Below, in pieces: positions 10,954 to 23,611 of a stretch of DNA of 52,648 nucleotides. How positions within the stretch are numbered: the first letter of the stretch is position 1; the number at the start of each line of letters is the position of its first letter. The notes under the pieces were generated by a model. It was not told the origin of the DNA. It saw only the letters and a list, made by a program, of their open reading frames with translations, and ran no database searches. The stretch covers positions 1 to 52,648 of the forward strand of contig NJFT01000265.1 of assembly GCA_002221725.1 (NCBI GenBank), given 5' to 3'. The DNA is from Scedosporium boydii (Eukaryota; Ascomycota; Sordariomycetes; Microascales; Microascaceae). Made by a program: the position numbers and the translations under genes.

Positions 10954-13900
10954 GTCTTTTATATAAAAGGGAAAAAGAAGCGAAAAAAAAAAGCGAAGAT
11001 TCGAAGCGAAAGTAACAAGGTTCACGGCCCAAAGTAAAAGAAGGAGGCTTGGGACTGAAAAGGGGGAAGGATAAGACAAGCAGTTATGTTGCGAGGTTGG
11101 CTTTTTGTATCGCTGGAAGGAGAAGCTTCAACGGTCTCGTTTTCGGCCTTGATATCTCTCGGCGGTTGGTTCTTTTGGTTTCAACACACGGCAAGGCGGA
11201 CCGGAGAGGGGTTCAGAGATCAAACACAAAGTAACCAGACAGTACGGAACACGTGCGAGAAGATGGTCAAGATGGAATCCCGATGACGAAATCGACAATG
11301 GAAACCAACTATGAGAATCTAATGCAGGAGATGGGAATCTCGTCAGTCCGGTTGTTCCCGTCGAGCCTAAAGTAGGTAAGAAAGGACGAAATTGTGCCTC
11401 GGGATACACGATAAGGAAATCTGGGGAATGAATTGCACTGCTCTGGAGATGTCGAGGGAGGGTAAGGCGGCCGGCACGCTGGTGAAATACAGCAGCACGG
11501 CGAGCAGGGGCAGTGACGGAGCCGGTACTTGTGTACCAATGAGGTCAAAGACACTAGCCTCAACTTATTTTCTCAATGGGGAAGGGCGGGATGCCCCGAG
11601 TACAACTTCCACCCCGGGCCAAATGTTTGATCATTTGACTTGGAAAGGAAGGTCAGGGCTTTAGGTTGTCAGTTCTGCTTGCTATCACGAACGAGGAGCT
11701 CCTTCCATAATTCCGCGTCCCTACCCCGACATCGAAGCTTGCAACGTCCGAGGTATCTAGGGCCGAATATGTGGTGATGGAAATTCACGCGGAAGGAGCA
11801 CCCTAGATGGGATTAAGTTGCGTGGGCCTAGCCCGTCAACATGTGAGAAGTGTGAGAAGTGACACGACAGAGTCACATCCATACAATAATGGCATCGGGG
11901 GACGGGAGCTCTTTCCTTCAAGGCTGAGCCGCGGACATGTGCAAGTTTGAGACATCAGGTTGGCCAGCCTGGAGTCCAAGTACCTTGCTGGGTGGAGACT
12001 GATACTTGGAAGCTGCGAAATCGCTCTTGCTCTTCTGTTGTCACCGCTTGACAAGCAGGTTGGCGAGGGCGAAGTTTAGCGGGCCTGACTAGAACGAGAT
12101 AGAAGGGGTGAACGGGACATCGGTCGTACTTGGCCGCCGTGCCGCCGTCCGTCTGCCGGTACTCAGCCTCTGGCAGCTTGCAATATCCTCGGGCCAGTGC
12201 GCTTGCGGCGATAAGCCATGCTCAATGACGAACTTGCATGGGTTCCTTCGGCTGAGACATATTCGGCGTCTTTGCACATGGTCGAGCCTCGAGCCTTGGA
12301 TGGAAGCGCATGCCGCCCAACGACGAGAAAAATCATCATTGCCCAGAAGGGAAACTCTTCACGAACCGACTCTTTTTCGTTTTCCCACTTCTTTGCTTTC
12401 TTGGCTTTTGCTTCCCATCGTTCGGACAAGAGCAAATGGCCGTTCAACTTTGCGGCCTGAAATGCAACTATACATTTTCCTCTGCTTCCCGTCATCCGGA
12501 AAGTCGCGGGGCAAAATTCCAAGCCACTGCTTGTATCAGAGTTCCCCATCTTATCTAGGTGGGGTCGATCGGACCACGACGCTTGCGTTCCCCAAAGCTA
12601 CAGGGAAATTCGGTTGGGGAAAAATGACGCGCAGTCCCAACGATCTCACAATCTGAATCTTGGAGATGTTTACAATTTCTTGGGAGGTCCGCGGAAAACA
12701 TCCAAAAGAATGGGACAAAAACAGGAGGAAAAAAAGGAAAAGAAATGCACAGTGGCTCGATAAGAGGTGCTGGGATGCAAGTACTGTACCTTTGCTGCGG
12801 GTTGTGACTTCAATGTTGCTGTGTAAGCAGGTGGTAGCGTTTCGCCGGATGGTGCTTGGGCTTTCGCCAATGACAGTATCGATAAAACCGAATCTAGTAC
12901 AGGTATCTCGCTGGACGTATAAACGGTGCTTTGCCTCGACGGTTTGTACGACAGCAATTGCGGGGTACTGTTTTCAAAACTGCAAGCTCTGGCAAGAGCT
13001 CTCGTGTGTGTCGCACTGGCCGGGAAGATGGCCAGGAATAGCAGTAGAAAGAGGGGTTCGTGATATCTCCTCAAAACTCAGCGAGGCGAGTCCGTGATGG
13101 CGCTGCAATGCTGGTTAAAATGCGTTCTTTGTTCTAATTTAAAACCTGACGTTTTACGGGCAGTGGTCTGGGCATTACTAACAAAGTGGATGAGGATTAG
13201 TAGTCTTGACCGGGGTGGCGACGAGTATTGAACGAGGTCGCCGAGGGTCGTGAAGGCATTCCGGTGAGGACAGAAGACGACCGTTCCAACTCGGGATACC
13301 TTGAGCCTAAACTTGAAGTAACGTAGCCGTCCGATATGTTCGAATCGGGGAGAAGACGACGACGACAGGGCCCGAGGCGTAAGAGAAGGTGTGGCAGGGG
13401 GGAAAGGAAGAGAGAGTTTATGGTAGCCGAATTACAAAATCAGCCAGGTGGACAAAAAGAACAGCTCAGTTCTGGTTTCTAGGGTGGCAAGATGGCGAGA
13501 TCAGCAGCACCCCCCCCGGCGAGATCGTGGTGCTCTACTAGTTTATATCTTTTCATCAAGGTGGAGGGAGGGGGAGCAATGGGGAGGAGGGGAACACAAC
13601 GTCAAGATGGATGCCCCGGCAAGTCTGTTGAACCCAGGGTGCAAGTTATTCCCAGCTTGGCGACTGGAAGTGGATAGCAATCATCTTCGTACGGCCAATG
13701 CGGCAAGTTCGTACGGAGTACATGGAGATCAATAGCATCACCAGCCGACATTAGAGTAGCGTTTGCCGATACTCGCAAAGAACGTACTTCGTAGAAGATT
13801 GTTGAAGGGATTCTTGTCCCCAATGTACACTTACATTGGGGGCGGCTTCCACTCTCCGGGAATGGCTGCGCTTGTCCTCGGTCGTTGGGATCTGATGTAA

Positions 13901-16900
13901 TAATAGGTCAAACATGGTTGGTCGAGACGCCCCAGTTGCCCAAGACCATTCCCATGTTCCAAGGTATCTCGGTCTGGAGCGGTACAAATACAGCGCATCG
14001 AAATTGGGGAACATTCGAAAACTGAACCCGCTTTGGAGGGGGTCCAGCCGAGTTTAGTCTCAAAAGTATGAAGGGGGCTACATAATACATGACAAAATAT
14101 TAGGAATAAGCAGTATGGAGAGTGTTTGAGGGTATTTGTTAAGCCGGAGATTGATCTCTATCATCGTCTGGTTTGGCGTTGCTTCATTGTTCCATTGTCC
14201 GTGCTAGGGAGTTTGTGACCATCGCCGTTGCGCAGTGCCTGTACGAAGTCTAAGCAGTCTGCTTGTAAGTACAGGTACACGAAGTCCATGTACGTCGTCG
14301 TCATTGTCCATCACAAAAATCATAAGGTTCCCCCCAGTCCGTCCGCTTCAACTCAATCCTGCCAAGGGTGGCACTGTATCATCAAATGTATCGGGTATCA
14401 GGTGCATTGGCATTGGCAGTCCAGGAATCATTGATGGAATCAGTGCTAGCCAACCGCCAACCGCCAACTGCACTACTCCACGCCCGGTCCTTGATGCAAT
14501 CGGCCCCTCCATCATTGATCCATCCCTCATTCAGAGACAACCTTTCAGGCTTGTCCCTTAATATTCGAAGTCCTCAACGCGGGCGAGTCCCTGAAAATCA
14601 TCGCTCCATTCTCCATTTTCCCCTCCCTTCGGCTCCTCACGGCGACAACCCACCCAAAAGGGCCCTACGTCGTTGTTTGGGCGTTGGCGTGGTGGGTGTT
14701 TCGACTAATACCTGGTAGTGTCCCATCCATCCATCCCATACCCGGTCTAGCATCCGGAGAGTCTAATAGCTGGGACCTGTTCCCCTTGGCGTGGCGGCCC
14801 AGCTGGGCTTGAGCTCTCCACTGTCCTGCAGAAACGCAAGCATGTACGAAGTACTTTGTACCTTCCGAAGTGTGTTCAACACGTCCCACGATCTTCGGGT
14901 ATGCGCAGATATATGCCCACCCTGGCCAAACTCGACACAACAAGACGCAAGGTCGCCCTGCAGGAAGGGCCTAAAATAGCCCAATAACCCAATCAGATGC
15001 CGAGTCTAAGCATGGTTACAGGGAACAATTGAAGCTTTTGAAGATTACAGTGGGTAAGTTTCGACTTGGGGTCCAGCCAGCTAATGGATCGTGGCATCTT
15101 CGGTCGAAAAACTTCCATCATCATATCCCCGAGAACGGTTTGGCATTAATATCCGAGGTGCGAGGTTATATGGACGGGTATGGTGTACGAAGTAAGAGTG
15201 GTTTTTTTCCCGTGTTGTTCTTACAACCGTGGGATGCAGCCAGCATCGTACATTTTTACAGGCTTGGCTATCCAGCCTAGAGATGTCAAGCACGACTATG
15301 AGGTCATTGACGCATAGAAAAAGAAGCTTCGACAGCAAGCACGGTTACTTCGTACGTGCCGAGCTTGCTGTCAACGACTTGGAGTAGACTTGGAGTAGAT
15401 TTGGAGTAATGGAGTAATGGAGTAATTAGTAAAAAAACCCAAGAGTCCAGCACAGGCTCCATTGCCCATTTTTAATTGTCTCTCGTGTGATTTTCTGCTT
15501 TTCATGGCTTCATACTGACTAGTACGGCCAGACCCCAATATTACCCTCGCCGACTACCACTCCAGGCTCGGGCTACAGGGACTTGTTCGGCTGTGGAGAC
15601 GCCGAACTTGGCCGGACTGATCCGAAGTCTTACCCGCGACTTTGCCCTCCAGTTTCAAGATGGGAGTCCTCCTCGAGTCTAGCCACCTTTTCCGGTCGCC
15701 GATACCTTTACCCGAGGGATTGCATGGATTACATCACGGGAATTGGAAGATAGGAGATTAGGGCTGGAGCCGAGCCGCAACGGCGAGCATCTCCGTCGGT
15801 CAAGACCATCGGAAAGGGATTAAATAAATTTTTTCCCGCCATCTTCGATTCAATGATCCGGGACCAGAAGCAGAGACAATGACCCCCATTCTCGATGAAA
15901 AAGATGACAAAGAACGACCAAGATTGTTGAGGGTTTAACCAAAAACAGAAAATCCCAAATAAAGAGAACAAAAAAGTGCCGCGCTTGCAAGATGCATCCC
16001 AGAAACTCGGGAACGGTCAAGTCAGCCGGGTCAAGTGCTGTTTCTTTTGCAGCATTTGCAGCAGAACGTATTATTTCGTAGTAATGGAATGTACTGAATT
16101 CATACTGCATCGCAGCAGCATCCAGGCCATTTCCAAATGCACAAATGCATTTGAATGCTCCAGCAATGCTTCCAGCAATGCTCCCGCCCAGACAAAGTCA
16201 TGCCAACACGGTCTCCCCCGCATATCGCAACCATCATTGCTGTCGCATCAAGAGAGTCTGGGTCAGTCATATTCAATCCTCACCCACCATCTCGATACCC
16301 TCCAACTGCACATTGTCGACCACCTTCCCGCGCCTGGCCAATGTTGGCTCGCGGGGTTATGCAAGTCTATATGTTCATTGACCATCTTGGAATCCCATGC
16401 CCTTTGGAGCCAGCAGTGTCGCGCTGGAGAGTTGGAAATAGATTCAAGTATTCTCTACCACAGGCATCTGTACTCCGTGCTCGTGACTGTATTAAAACAG
16501 AGACATCACATCTCAAAATACCGACATGAGCAGCGCTGAGAGTAGAATCGCGGAGGGGGGGATTATGCATCACGGGACAGGACAATCGCGATCATCCACC
16601 CTCCTCCCTCCTCTTCAATTTTCCTACTAGATGGTATAGACGGTAGTCTATTGGCGATCAATATAGGCATGCATCGATTCTCTTGAAGCAACGAACGGTA
16701 GGTCCCTTGGAGAACCGTATTCTCCGAATCCGTCGATGGCTTCGTTGACGTAATTGAAAGTGCGGCCCAGCAAGTGCCATGTACATTCCGGAACGTTTCG
16801 ACGACGATTATAACCCGGGATAAATCCCATCGACATTCCATTGACCGTGGGCCTTGTTCGTCCGTCCATAGGTGAGAGTCGAACTGGATCTAAAGAAGAA

Positions 16901-17442
16901 ACTAAAAAGGGCGAAAAAGAAAAGGAAAAAAAAAGGACAAAAAAAAGAGAGGAAAAAAAAGAAACGGAATCGAAGCTTGTGAAAGTCTTGCCAAACCCGA
17001 AGCAGGCTTCCCGCGAAGTTCTCGCTTTGCCTTTGCCTCGGCGTCACAAACGAGACGGGAACTCACACCCAAGTGTCTGCGGTCCTCTTCTCCATGTGAG
17101 GACATGCCTCCCGACAATTACGATGATCTTGCTCTTAACAGACGGAAAACGAGTGAAGACCTTCGATGAGACAATACTCGGAATGCCTCTGCTGTGAGTC
17201 ACGACGTAGTTACATTTGATCCATTCAATGATTCTATCGACAGCAGCTCGCCTCGAGGATGACGAGAAAGCCAACATTCCAACGTTCCAACATTGATGGC
17301 AAAACTAAAACAAAGGCTTCAATCCCAACAACCCCTTGTCCACTCCAGCACGCCTCTCCCTCGCAGAGGATGCAGGAAGCAAGGCTGTCGTCCTTCACTA
17401 TCATCGACGGTCCCCAACACCGCTCACGCCTCCGCGCGACTC
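10954..17442. other. 6.5-kb gene-poor region
   Basis: I find no frame with a recognisable domain or convincing splice structure. The right flank of the carrier gene (10954-11080) is its C/T-rich leader and promoter. Features seen: recurring TACTTCGTA-like motifs (13700-16080), an inverted repeat at 15331-15372, a TTGGAGTA-type tandem run just after it, a purine tract of about 100 nt at 16880-16975, and several short C/T-rich stretches. A non-coding RNA or fast-evolving small gene cannot be excluded. Confidence 0.5.
15331..15430. repeat. 10-bp inverted repeat followed by GGAGTA tandem run
   Basis: GACAGCAAGC at 15331-15340 pairs perfectly with GCTTGCTGTC at 15363-15372 around a 22-nt loop that contains TTACTTCGTA. 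From 15377 the unit CTTGGAGTAGA repeats and shortens to TGGAGTAA copies up to about 15430. It could act as a hairpin or be a relic of a small element. Confidence 0.6.
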
Positions 17443-18679
17443 TTACGGCGCAAATTCCACCGAGCTTTTGTTGAAACGTCTGAGGATAATACTGTGTAGC
17501 TTGTCAAGTGACTTTGGGTCCAGCTTCCCCAACAATCTGCAACCCATTTGATAATGGTGAGACGATAGCTCAGTGAACTTGACATAGGTGGTGGTATTGA
17601 ACCATCGATTTCCCGTGAATCCCGGGTCTTGGATCGCAAAGATCGTCTCCGATAAGCCTTCGTCCGTGGCTTTGGCTTTGTCTTTGTCCTTAGCTCTGGC
17701 TTTGGCTTTGGCTTTGACATTCTTCCGCTCCCCCTCGTCGAGAAGCAGCACATGTTCCTTCTTTTCTTCCTTGCCCAAGAATGTGATTCCTTTGCCGTTG
17801 TGTGTGTAGACTGGCACAACTGTCGCGTGCTTCTTGTACCTAGCCACCACAATCGCGACTCGAAGCTTGGTAAAAACCGGTCCGTAGTTGCTGAGAGATT
17901 TGTTCACATTCCCCAACTCAATTGGTTTCAGGGTCGCGCCATGGCTAGCATACTCGATAATAGTCCCCGGGCGGTGGTGCGAATAATCACATCTCTGATT
18001 TCCCTTCTCGAAGTCCTGAGCGCCCGTTATCATCCCGCGTGTAACATACGACTCCAGATCAACCAGGTGCCCTCGGATTATCCTCGCTCTCGCGCTGTTC
18101 TCACCCTCCGATCTTTTAATATTCAGCCACTTGCAGTAAGCAGTTTCTTTGAGTAGTCGAAGGCCCGGTTGAGTCCTGTCCCACCTTTCGTTGGTTGAAC
18201 CCCCCTCTTGGTTGGTGCCTTGCGGCTGCACCATGGCCCCTGTCGTAACGGCATGGTGGCCGCTAGGTGAGCGCACTGCTATGTCAACTGAGGAGATATA
18301 CACAGGTTAGCCAAGAATCAAAGCCAAGAACAAGCAGTGAGGGTTAAGGGGTTAAGTTACAGTTAGCACCGGAGTATAAATGCTGTGAGGCGGTCTGAAC
18401 GTCTTGAGAGTTTTCCGAACTCCGATCACCTCGCCAATCGCTACTTTTATGACCTCTGTTTCCTTCGCGCCAACGCCCGCCTCTACCACCTCTATTTCCT
18501 CCACGCCAAAGACGACCTCCGCCTCCACCTGTACCTTGTCCTTGTCCTTGTCCTTGTCCTTCTCTTTGTCCTTCTCCTTCTCCTGTGGCCTGTACCATCT
18601 TGGCCAAGCCCTCAAGGACTGACCGTGGGCCTTCGTGGCCGATCACCTTTCTCGGTCTATTTCCGTACGTCATCATCAT
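17443..18679 (-). CDS. DUF6590-like fungal protein with low-complexity tracts
   Basis: Two exons, 18679-18361 and 18287-17443, give 387 residues. The donor GTAACT and acceptor CTCAG join in phase (YSGANFDIAVRSPSG). The N-terminus carries EGQ/GQ repeats and an RGG-rich stretch (RGGNRGGRGGRW). The C-terminal half has HHRPGTIIEY, LRVAIVVARYKKHATVVPVYT, HNGKGITFLG, EHVLLL and FNTTTYVKFTE-LGKLDPKSLDKL. This order resembles the DUF6590 domain: a conserved core, a CLPI-TYxGxG-like segment, then a TVEHNVKV-like segment. Inside the domain sits a Lys/Ala/Asp insert (residues about 285-305) built from hexanucleotide repeats. DUF6590 has no established function. The family match is from memory of the pattern, so moderate. 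Confidence 0.6.
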
Positions 18680-19365
18680 GTCGAGCCCAGGTCAGCGAGC
18701 CTGACAGATGCCCTCGAAAGTAAATGTGTCTAGATGTGTGTTTGGGGGAGGTTGCGGGGCTCCTGTATTTCGAGTAAAATCCCTTTCTCGATTTGTTCTT
18801 CTGCCCGAAAGTGTTGTTCTGGGAGAGTTAGTCTGACTTCGACGTTCGTGTGCCGGACGAAAAGGGGCATGGGAGCACTGCGTTGCGTCAGGATGTAATC
18901 GGGAAATTTCTCGCCTTTTAATACGCGTTTTCGTCTTGGTAATGTGTGTTTATCCATCCGTTTGAGAGGGGAATAGTATTCGTTCTTTAACTATTCGGCC
19001 GCCATAATTCCATTGTTCATTGAGGATAGGCTAGAAGCGGAGCCGCAAATGCGAAAAAGAACCCATGGCAAGAGCTTAGTTATAAAGAAAGTTCTTTGGG
19101 AATGCTATCGCCCTTGGATTTGGCTTCGGAAGGTGACCGTTCGCGGCATGATCCTTCAAAGAAAGGCGACACAACCATGCTTAAATGTAGATGTTCCGGG
19201 GGAGGCCATCGCTGGCAGGGATCCTGCAAGAAGGGGACAAAGGGAAAGAAGAAGAGACTCATCATGATAGAAACTTGCTTTATTCGCTATTTTACTTCCA
19301 AACAATCCTTGCTCACATTCACATTTTCAACGTTGTAAGACTGATTACCCCATTACGCAACCAGT
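18680..19365. other. Intergenic between DUF6590-like gene and PAN2 3' end
   Basis: About 690 bp that should contain the promoter of the DUF6590-like gene and the PAN2 terminator. No exon is supported. Confidence 0.45.
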
Positions 19366-22300
19366 CTATCCTCGGAATGGTGACCCTTTGCCGGGCGTCC
19401 AACCCGACCTTGCTCCGAATCCTACTACACCACCGTGTCCTGTACTGGAGCCCGCCGCCGCATTGCCTGCAGCAAGTCCGCCCCTAACTGGAGTGGAGGG
19501 TGCCGCGCCGTTACCCTCTGCGGGGAGCGGCGGGGTTTCCATTCGTTGGAGGTCCTGACCATCCCGGCGCGGCGGTTTAAAGTTGACCTCACGACCAGTG
19601 CGGTAGATATCCTGCAGCATGGTCTCGAGGATACCGGCATCCTGGAACTCGAGGAATTTGCGGTATAATTTAAGGGCCGTCCGGGCATCCTCGATGGAAT
19701 CATGCGTCTCCAGCTGGATGTCCTCCTTAAGTAGACACCAAGCGAGGAAAGCGAGCGACAACTTGCGTAAGCGTGACTTGAGGTAAAACATCTCGATTGT
19801 GTCGATGACTTGGACCTTGGGGATGTGAATGTTGATGACACGGAAGTCCTGTTTGAGGCCGTGGCCGAGGAACTGGCATCCGAGATTGAGAAGGATCCAG
19901 AGCTTCTTGTATGCTACCTTGAGGGAGACAAGGTTACGCTTGGACAGCCGAGGATCCAAGTCGGCGCGTGTGATACCTGAGTAGGATGTCAGGTAGTCTA
20001 CAATAGGCTCCTTTACCGAAATATAGTCATCAATGAAGGGAAGCCCCTCATCTTCACCCTGTCCGCGGACCACCGATACACGTGCAAGCGCATAAACTAT
20101 AGGCCGGATGGTCTCCCGTTCCCCATCCGAGTTTACCTCAATCTCAGGTTGCCGAACTGCGACGAATTCGGTATCAAGTGCGACGATGGTGTTCGCTGCA
20201 GGATGCTCCGACTCCGGGTCCAGAGGACGAGAGAGATCGCTTCCACGAACATTAGGACTACATGATTCTTAGCTAGCTGGCCATAGAGTGAGTCATGGTG
20301 ATGAGGCGTCACTTACCCTGGTCCACGATAAAGCAGACTAGTGTCCAGATTATCTTTCCAGGAATTGTCCATCTTATTGTTTTCCTCCTTACGCTGGAAC
20401 GCCAAGACACATGGCATTTTCCATGGCGCAAACCGAAGCGCCTCCTCTTTGGAAATAGGTTGGACTAGGAAATCGTTGAATAGATGCCATTGGCTTTCGC
20501 TAGGCGCGGTTTCTTGGGAGTGAGCCACTGCAAATCTTTTGTCAGAGAAGCGCAATTCACTGGTATTCCCCGTGGAGATACGTGTACATACCGTCAACAA
20601 CAGCTACTAGGTGTGGGTTTTGGCCCTGGGCGTCCGCAATATTGGCAGCTATACCGATTAGAGAATAGACCTGAATGTCATGGAAACCGCGTTGGAGGTG
20701 CAATTTGAGATCTTCGCCTTCGTAACAGAAAAACTCGCCCTGATCGACAATAACGCCAATCTCGTCTGGGACCCAACCTGGCGTGCACCATAGCTGGCTA
20801 TGTTCGCTGTCCCTTGCGTCTCTTATGCACGTGTTTAGAACAAGGACCGAGGGGGCTTGACGGATCGTCTTCCGGGTCGATAGGTTTTGATATCTCTGGC
20901 AGCGATTACACCAGCCCTTTGACGTCGTTTCCCTCCCGATGCTCGTCTTAAGGACTTGGGAGAAGGTGTGTTTAGTGGGTTTTTGGTTGCGAGTCAAAAT
21001 TTTGGGCTATTGCCAATTAGTTGTGAGATGGCTCTGGGGCGTGCTATTGAGAGCTAGTTCTGACTTACCATAGGAGGATACATCAAGTCATTCACAAACG
21101 TAGAGCCGGGCCGAGTATATTCGTTACCGCACTTAGTACATTTGATGTGACTCGTGGCCTCTGTTGCAAGGACCTAAGCGCGGGCGAAGAGTGAGAAACC
21201 AGACATGGGAGGAGTACCTGCTAACCACCGAGACTGACCTGCTCGAGCGTTTCGGATACGCTCTTTGGGGGAACCGAGCGGAAATCCTGAACCATCTTGT
21301 CTAACAAGAATCTTGTCAGGCCTTGAAGCATGGTAGCATATGAAGAACCGTGAGGGTCTTCTTCCAGGAGACCCAATGGACCAGCTAGCGAGAGCAAGGG
21401 GGAAAAGGGAGACAGTAAGCATTAGCAGGAATTGTTTCGAGAACGGTGAATATATAGAATTGGGCTGTCTCACCTTGAGGTTGATTACTTAATGTCTTCA
21501 GCATATTAGTCGCTTGGCAGATCGAGCCTTCAGCTTTCTGGAGCATGTCAAAGAGAAAGCCTATCTCGCAGAGGAGACAGTTCTCGTCAATGCAGGAAGT
21601 CGAGGCGTGGTGGAGCGCTAAATTCCGAACCACGGGGGTGAAGTGCAGAAGCTGCAACAGCGGGTTTGCGTAGGAATTGGCGATATGTATCTCCAGACCG
21701 GAGTAGGGGGTCTTGTTGTAGAATCTGAACGTCCATTGTCAGTGACCTTATGCGTGAGTAGCGGGATATACATCTTACCCGAAATCAAAGTCATCCACCC
21801 CGAACTTGCTGTATTTGATCTCTACGTTACGGTACCACGCTGGCACGTCGGAGTCCGGTGCATTGGCGAAAGTAGTTGTAATGTCTTCCGCACGCTTCTC
21901 AGATTCCGTGCCGGATATGGCTTTGGCAGATTCTCGAGCTTTCTCGCTCAAGAACTTGGGCGCCTGTATTCCAGATACCGGGGTCTTATCTGCTTTTCTC
22001 GTCTTCTCGACCTGGTTTCGGCGCAGACCCCTTGTATTACGGCCATATAGCCCAAAATCTGCATGAGAGAGGGTATCAAGGAACTGGGGATCGAACTTTA
22101 CTGGAGGCGCTCCTACTTCTGATATAGTTGTAGGCCATGCTGAAAGGAGAGCCTCGCGGTAATAAGGCATTCCGATCGAGTTCAAGGGTCTAAAGGGCGG
22201 ATACATCAGTACGCACGACGCAGAATGGCTAGGGGATAGATTTAGGCCTAGGCAAAAACCCACGTATTGACGTTCCAGTCGATCTGGGGGACCTCGACCG

Positions 22301-23611
22301 GATCTGCGAAAACGGTCGGCACTGGGTAGTCGACGAAACGGACTTTGGAGGGTGAGCCCCAAAGTTGTATATTGCCTTCCAAGTCGGCTAGAGCGATGGC
22401 TTCTCCAGATGGCGCAATATCGAACATGCTGAGGAAGCTTAGGACATTCGCTTGACGGACATTGCTGGTATTTGGGTTCACAAGGTCTAAGACGTGCATC
22501 TGACCCTGCTGGGAAATTACGATACTCGTCGTCGACATTCGAGGATGCATCCGGACGAAGGCGGCGCCAGCTGGGAAGGGGATCGGGGGGGTAGATGACA
22601 TCTTCTTGATATCGAAGACATTCAAAAATGGATCGAGCATGTAGTTTTGGCCCCCTCTAAGTGAATAGCCGCAGGTGACTATAAAATCATGCTGCGCATC
22701 CATGTTGTTGATCATAGCCGAGTGTGCGAGCCAGGTCTTAACAACTGCCATCGATGTGGGGTCAAGGAGATTCACAGAGCCTGATTTTGTCGCAGCGCAG
22801 ATATACCTACTACGCTTCATGATGGAATAATGACTCTCGGTTGGAATCTAGATCATGCAAAGAAACAGGCATCAGTATAGACACCGGACACTCATCGTTG
22901 GAGGACAGCAGCTTGGCCCTACCCGTTTGGTGATCTCGCCTCTAGCAAGATCAACAATGAACATCGTGTCTTGCCATCCTGCTACCAATATCTCTGAAGC
23001 GCCTTTAGAGGTGAAACTCATGCATCGCAAGTCATGAAACTCTTGGGACCTGTTCAGCTTCGTTAGGACGTCTTGTCCTGGGAAAGGGGTGAAAGGGTCA
23101 AAACAGGGAGAGCTCCGTACTCTAAATGCCAAATAGGAGGCCCAGTCCGGTTGGCCATATGGATATAGTTGGAACCAAGCGCGATTACGCCTTTCTCATT
23201 GACCAGAAGCTGGTGAACCGCACCAGTCTTGTGGGCCTTGAGAGAAGTGTAGCGCCGTAGTTCATTACCGTAGAAAGAAGTTACCCGACCCTGGATTTTG
23301 TATAAGAAGGGGGAAGTTCCACGACTAGCTTCAGAGAGATACCACTTACGGAGCCATTCCCAGTCCACAGGAGGTTCTGATTTAAGTCAAAGATCATTGC
23401 GGTGACAGCAGCCTGGGCGCTATGAGGCCCTAACCCGGCGGGCGGGAGGGATATTCGAGCCACCTTGGAGAGGGTTAGTTACAGCAATAAAACAGCGCAG
23501 CGTAGACAGCGTCAATTGGAAGCTTCTCAAAGGACTCGACCCGAATGGACAGGCTCCATTCCAGCAAGAGAACATGACCGACTACCTTACCTCATCCCAG
23601 TCTCCATCCAT
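19366..23611 (-). CDS. pan2: PAN2, catalytic subunit of the Pan2-Pan3 deadenylase
   Basis: Twelve exons: 23611-23591, 23463-23350, 23290-23121, 23049-22923, 22847-22264, 22189-21779, 21724-21474, 21384-21239, 21173-21069, 21006-20592, 20527-20317 and 20257-19366. They sum to 1148 residues with every phase closed, the normal fungal length. The first exon codes for only seven residues (MDGDWDE). Order: WD40 propeller (to about residue 330; [20 protein letters not shown]), linker, inactive ubiquitin-protease-like domain ([20 protein letters not shown]; CxxC pairs in [12 protein letters not shown] and [10 protein letters not shown]), then the DEDD exonuclease. Catalytic acids are seen in ALDTEFVAV (D880, E882), [12 protein letters not shown] and [11 protein letters not shown]. 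With Pan3 it trims poly(A) tails in the cytoplasm. The Gly-rich C-terminal tail is typical. Confidence 0.97.

Noticed and set aside
10954..11079. N-terminal extension of the mitochondrial carrier
   Set aside because: The frame is open, but the DNA is a T/C-rich leader, and the carrier family starts near MPTQ.
12670..13074. Minus-strand frame that begins like a signal peptide (LFLLLFLAIFPASATHTRA)
   Set aside because: It has no ATG (it opens at TTG), the rest is low in conserved features, and no splice join to an ATG exon was found.
16841..17197. Plus-strand Lys/Glu-rich frame
   Set aside because: It is driven by the purine tract at 16880-16975; no domain and no splice support.
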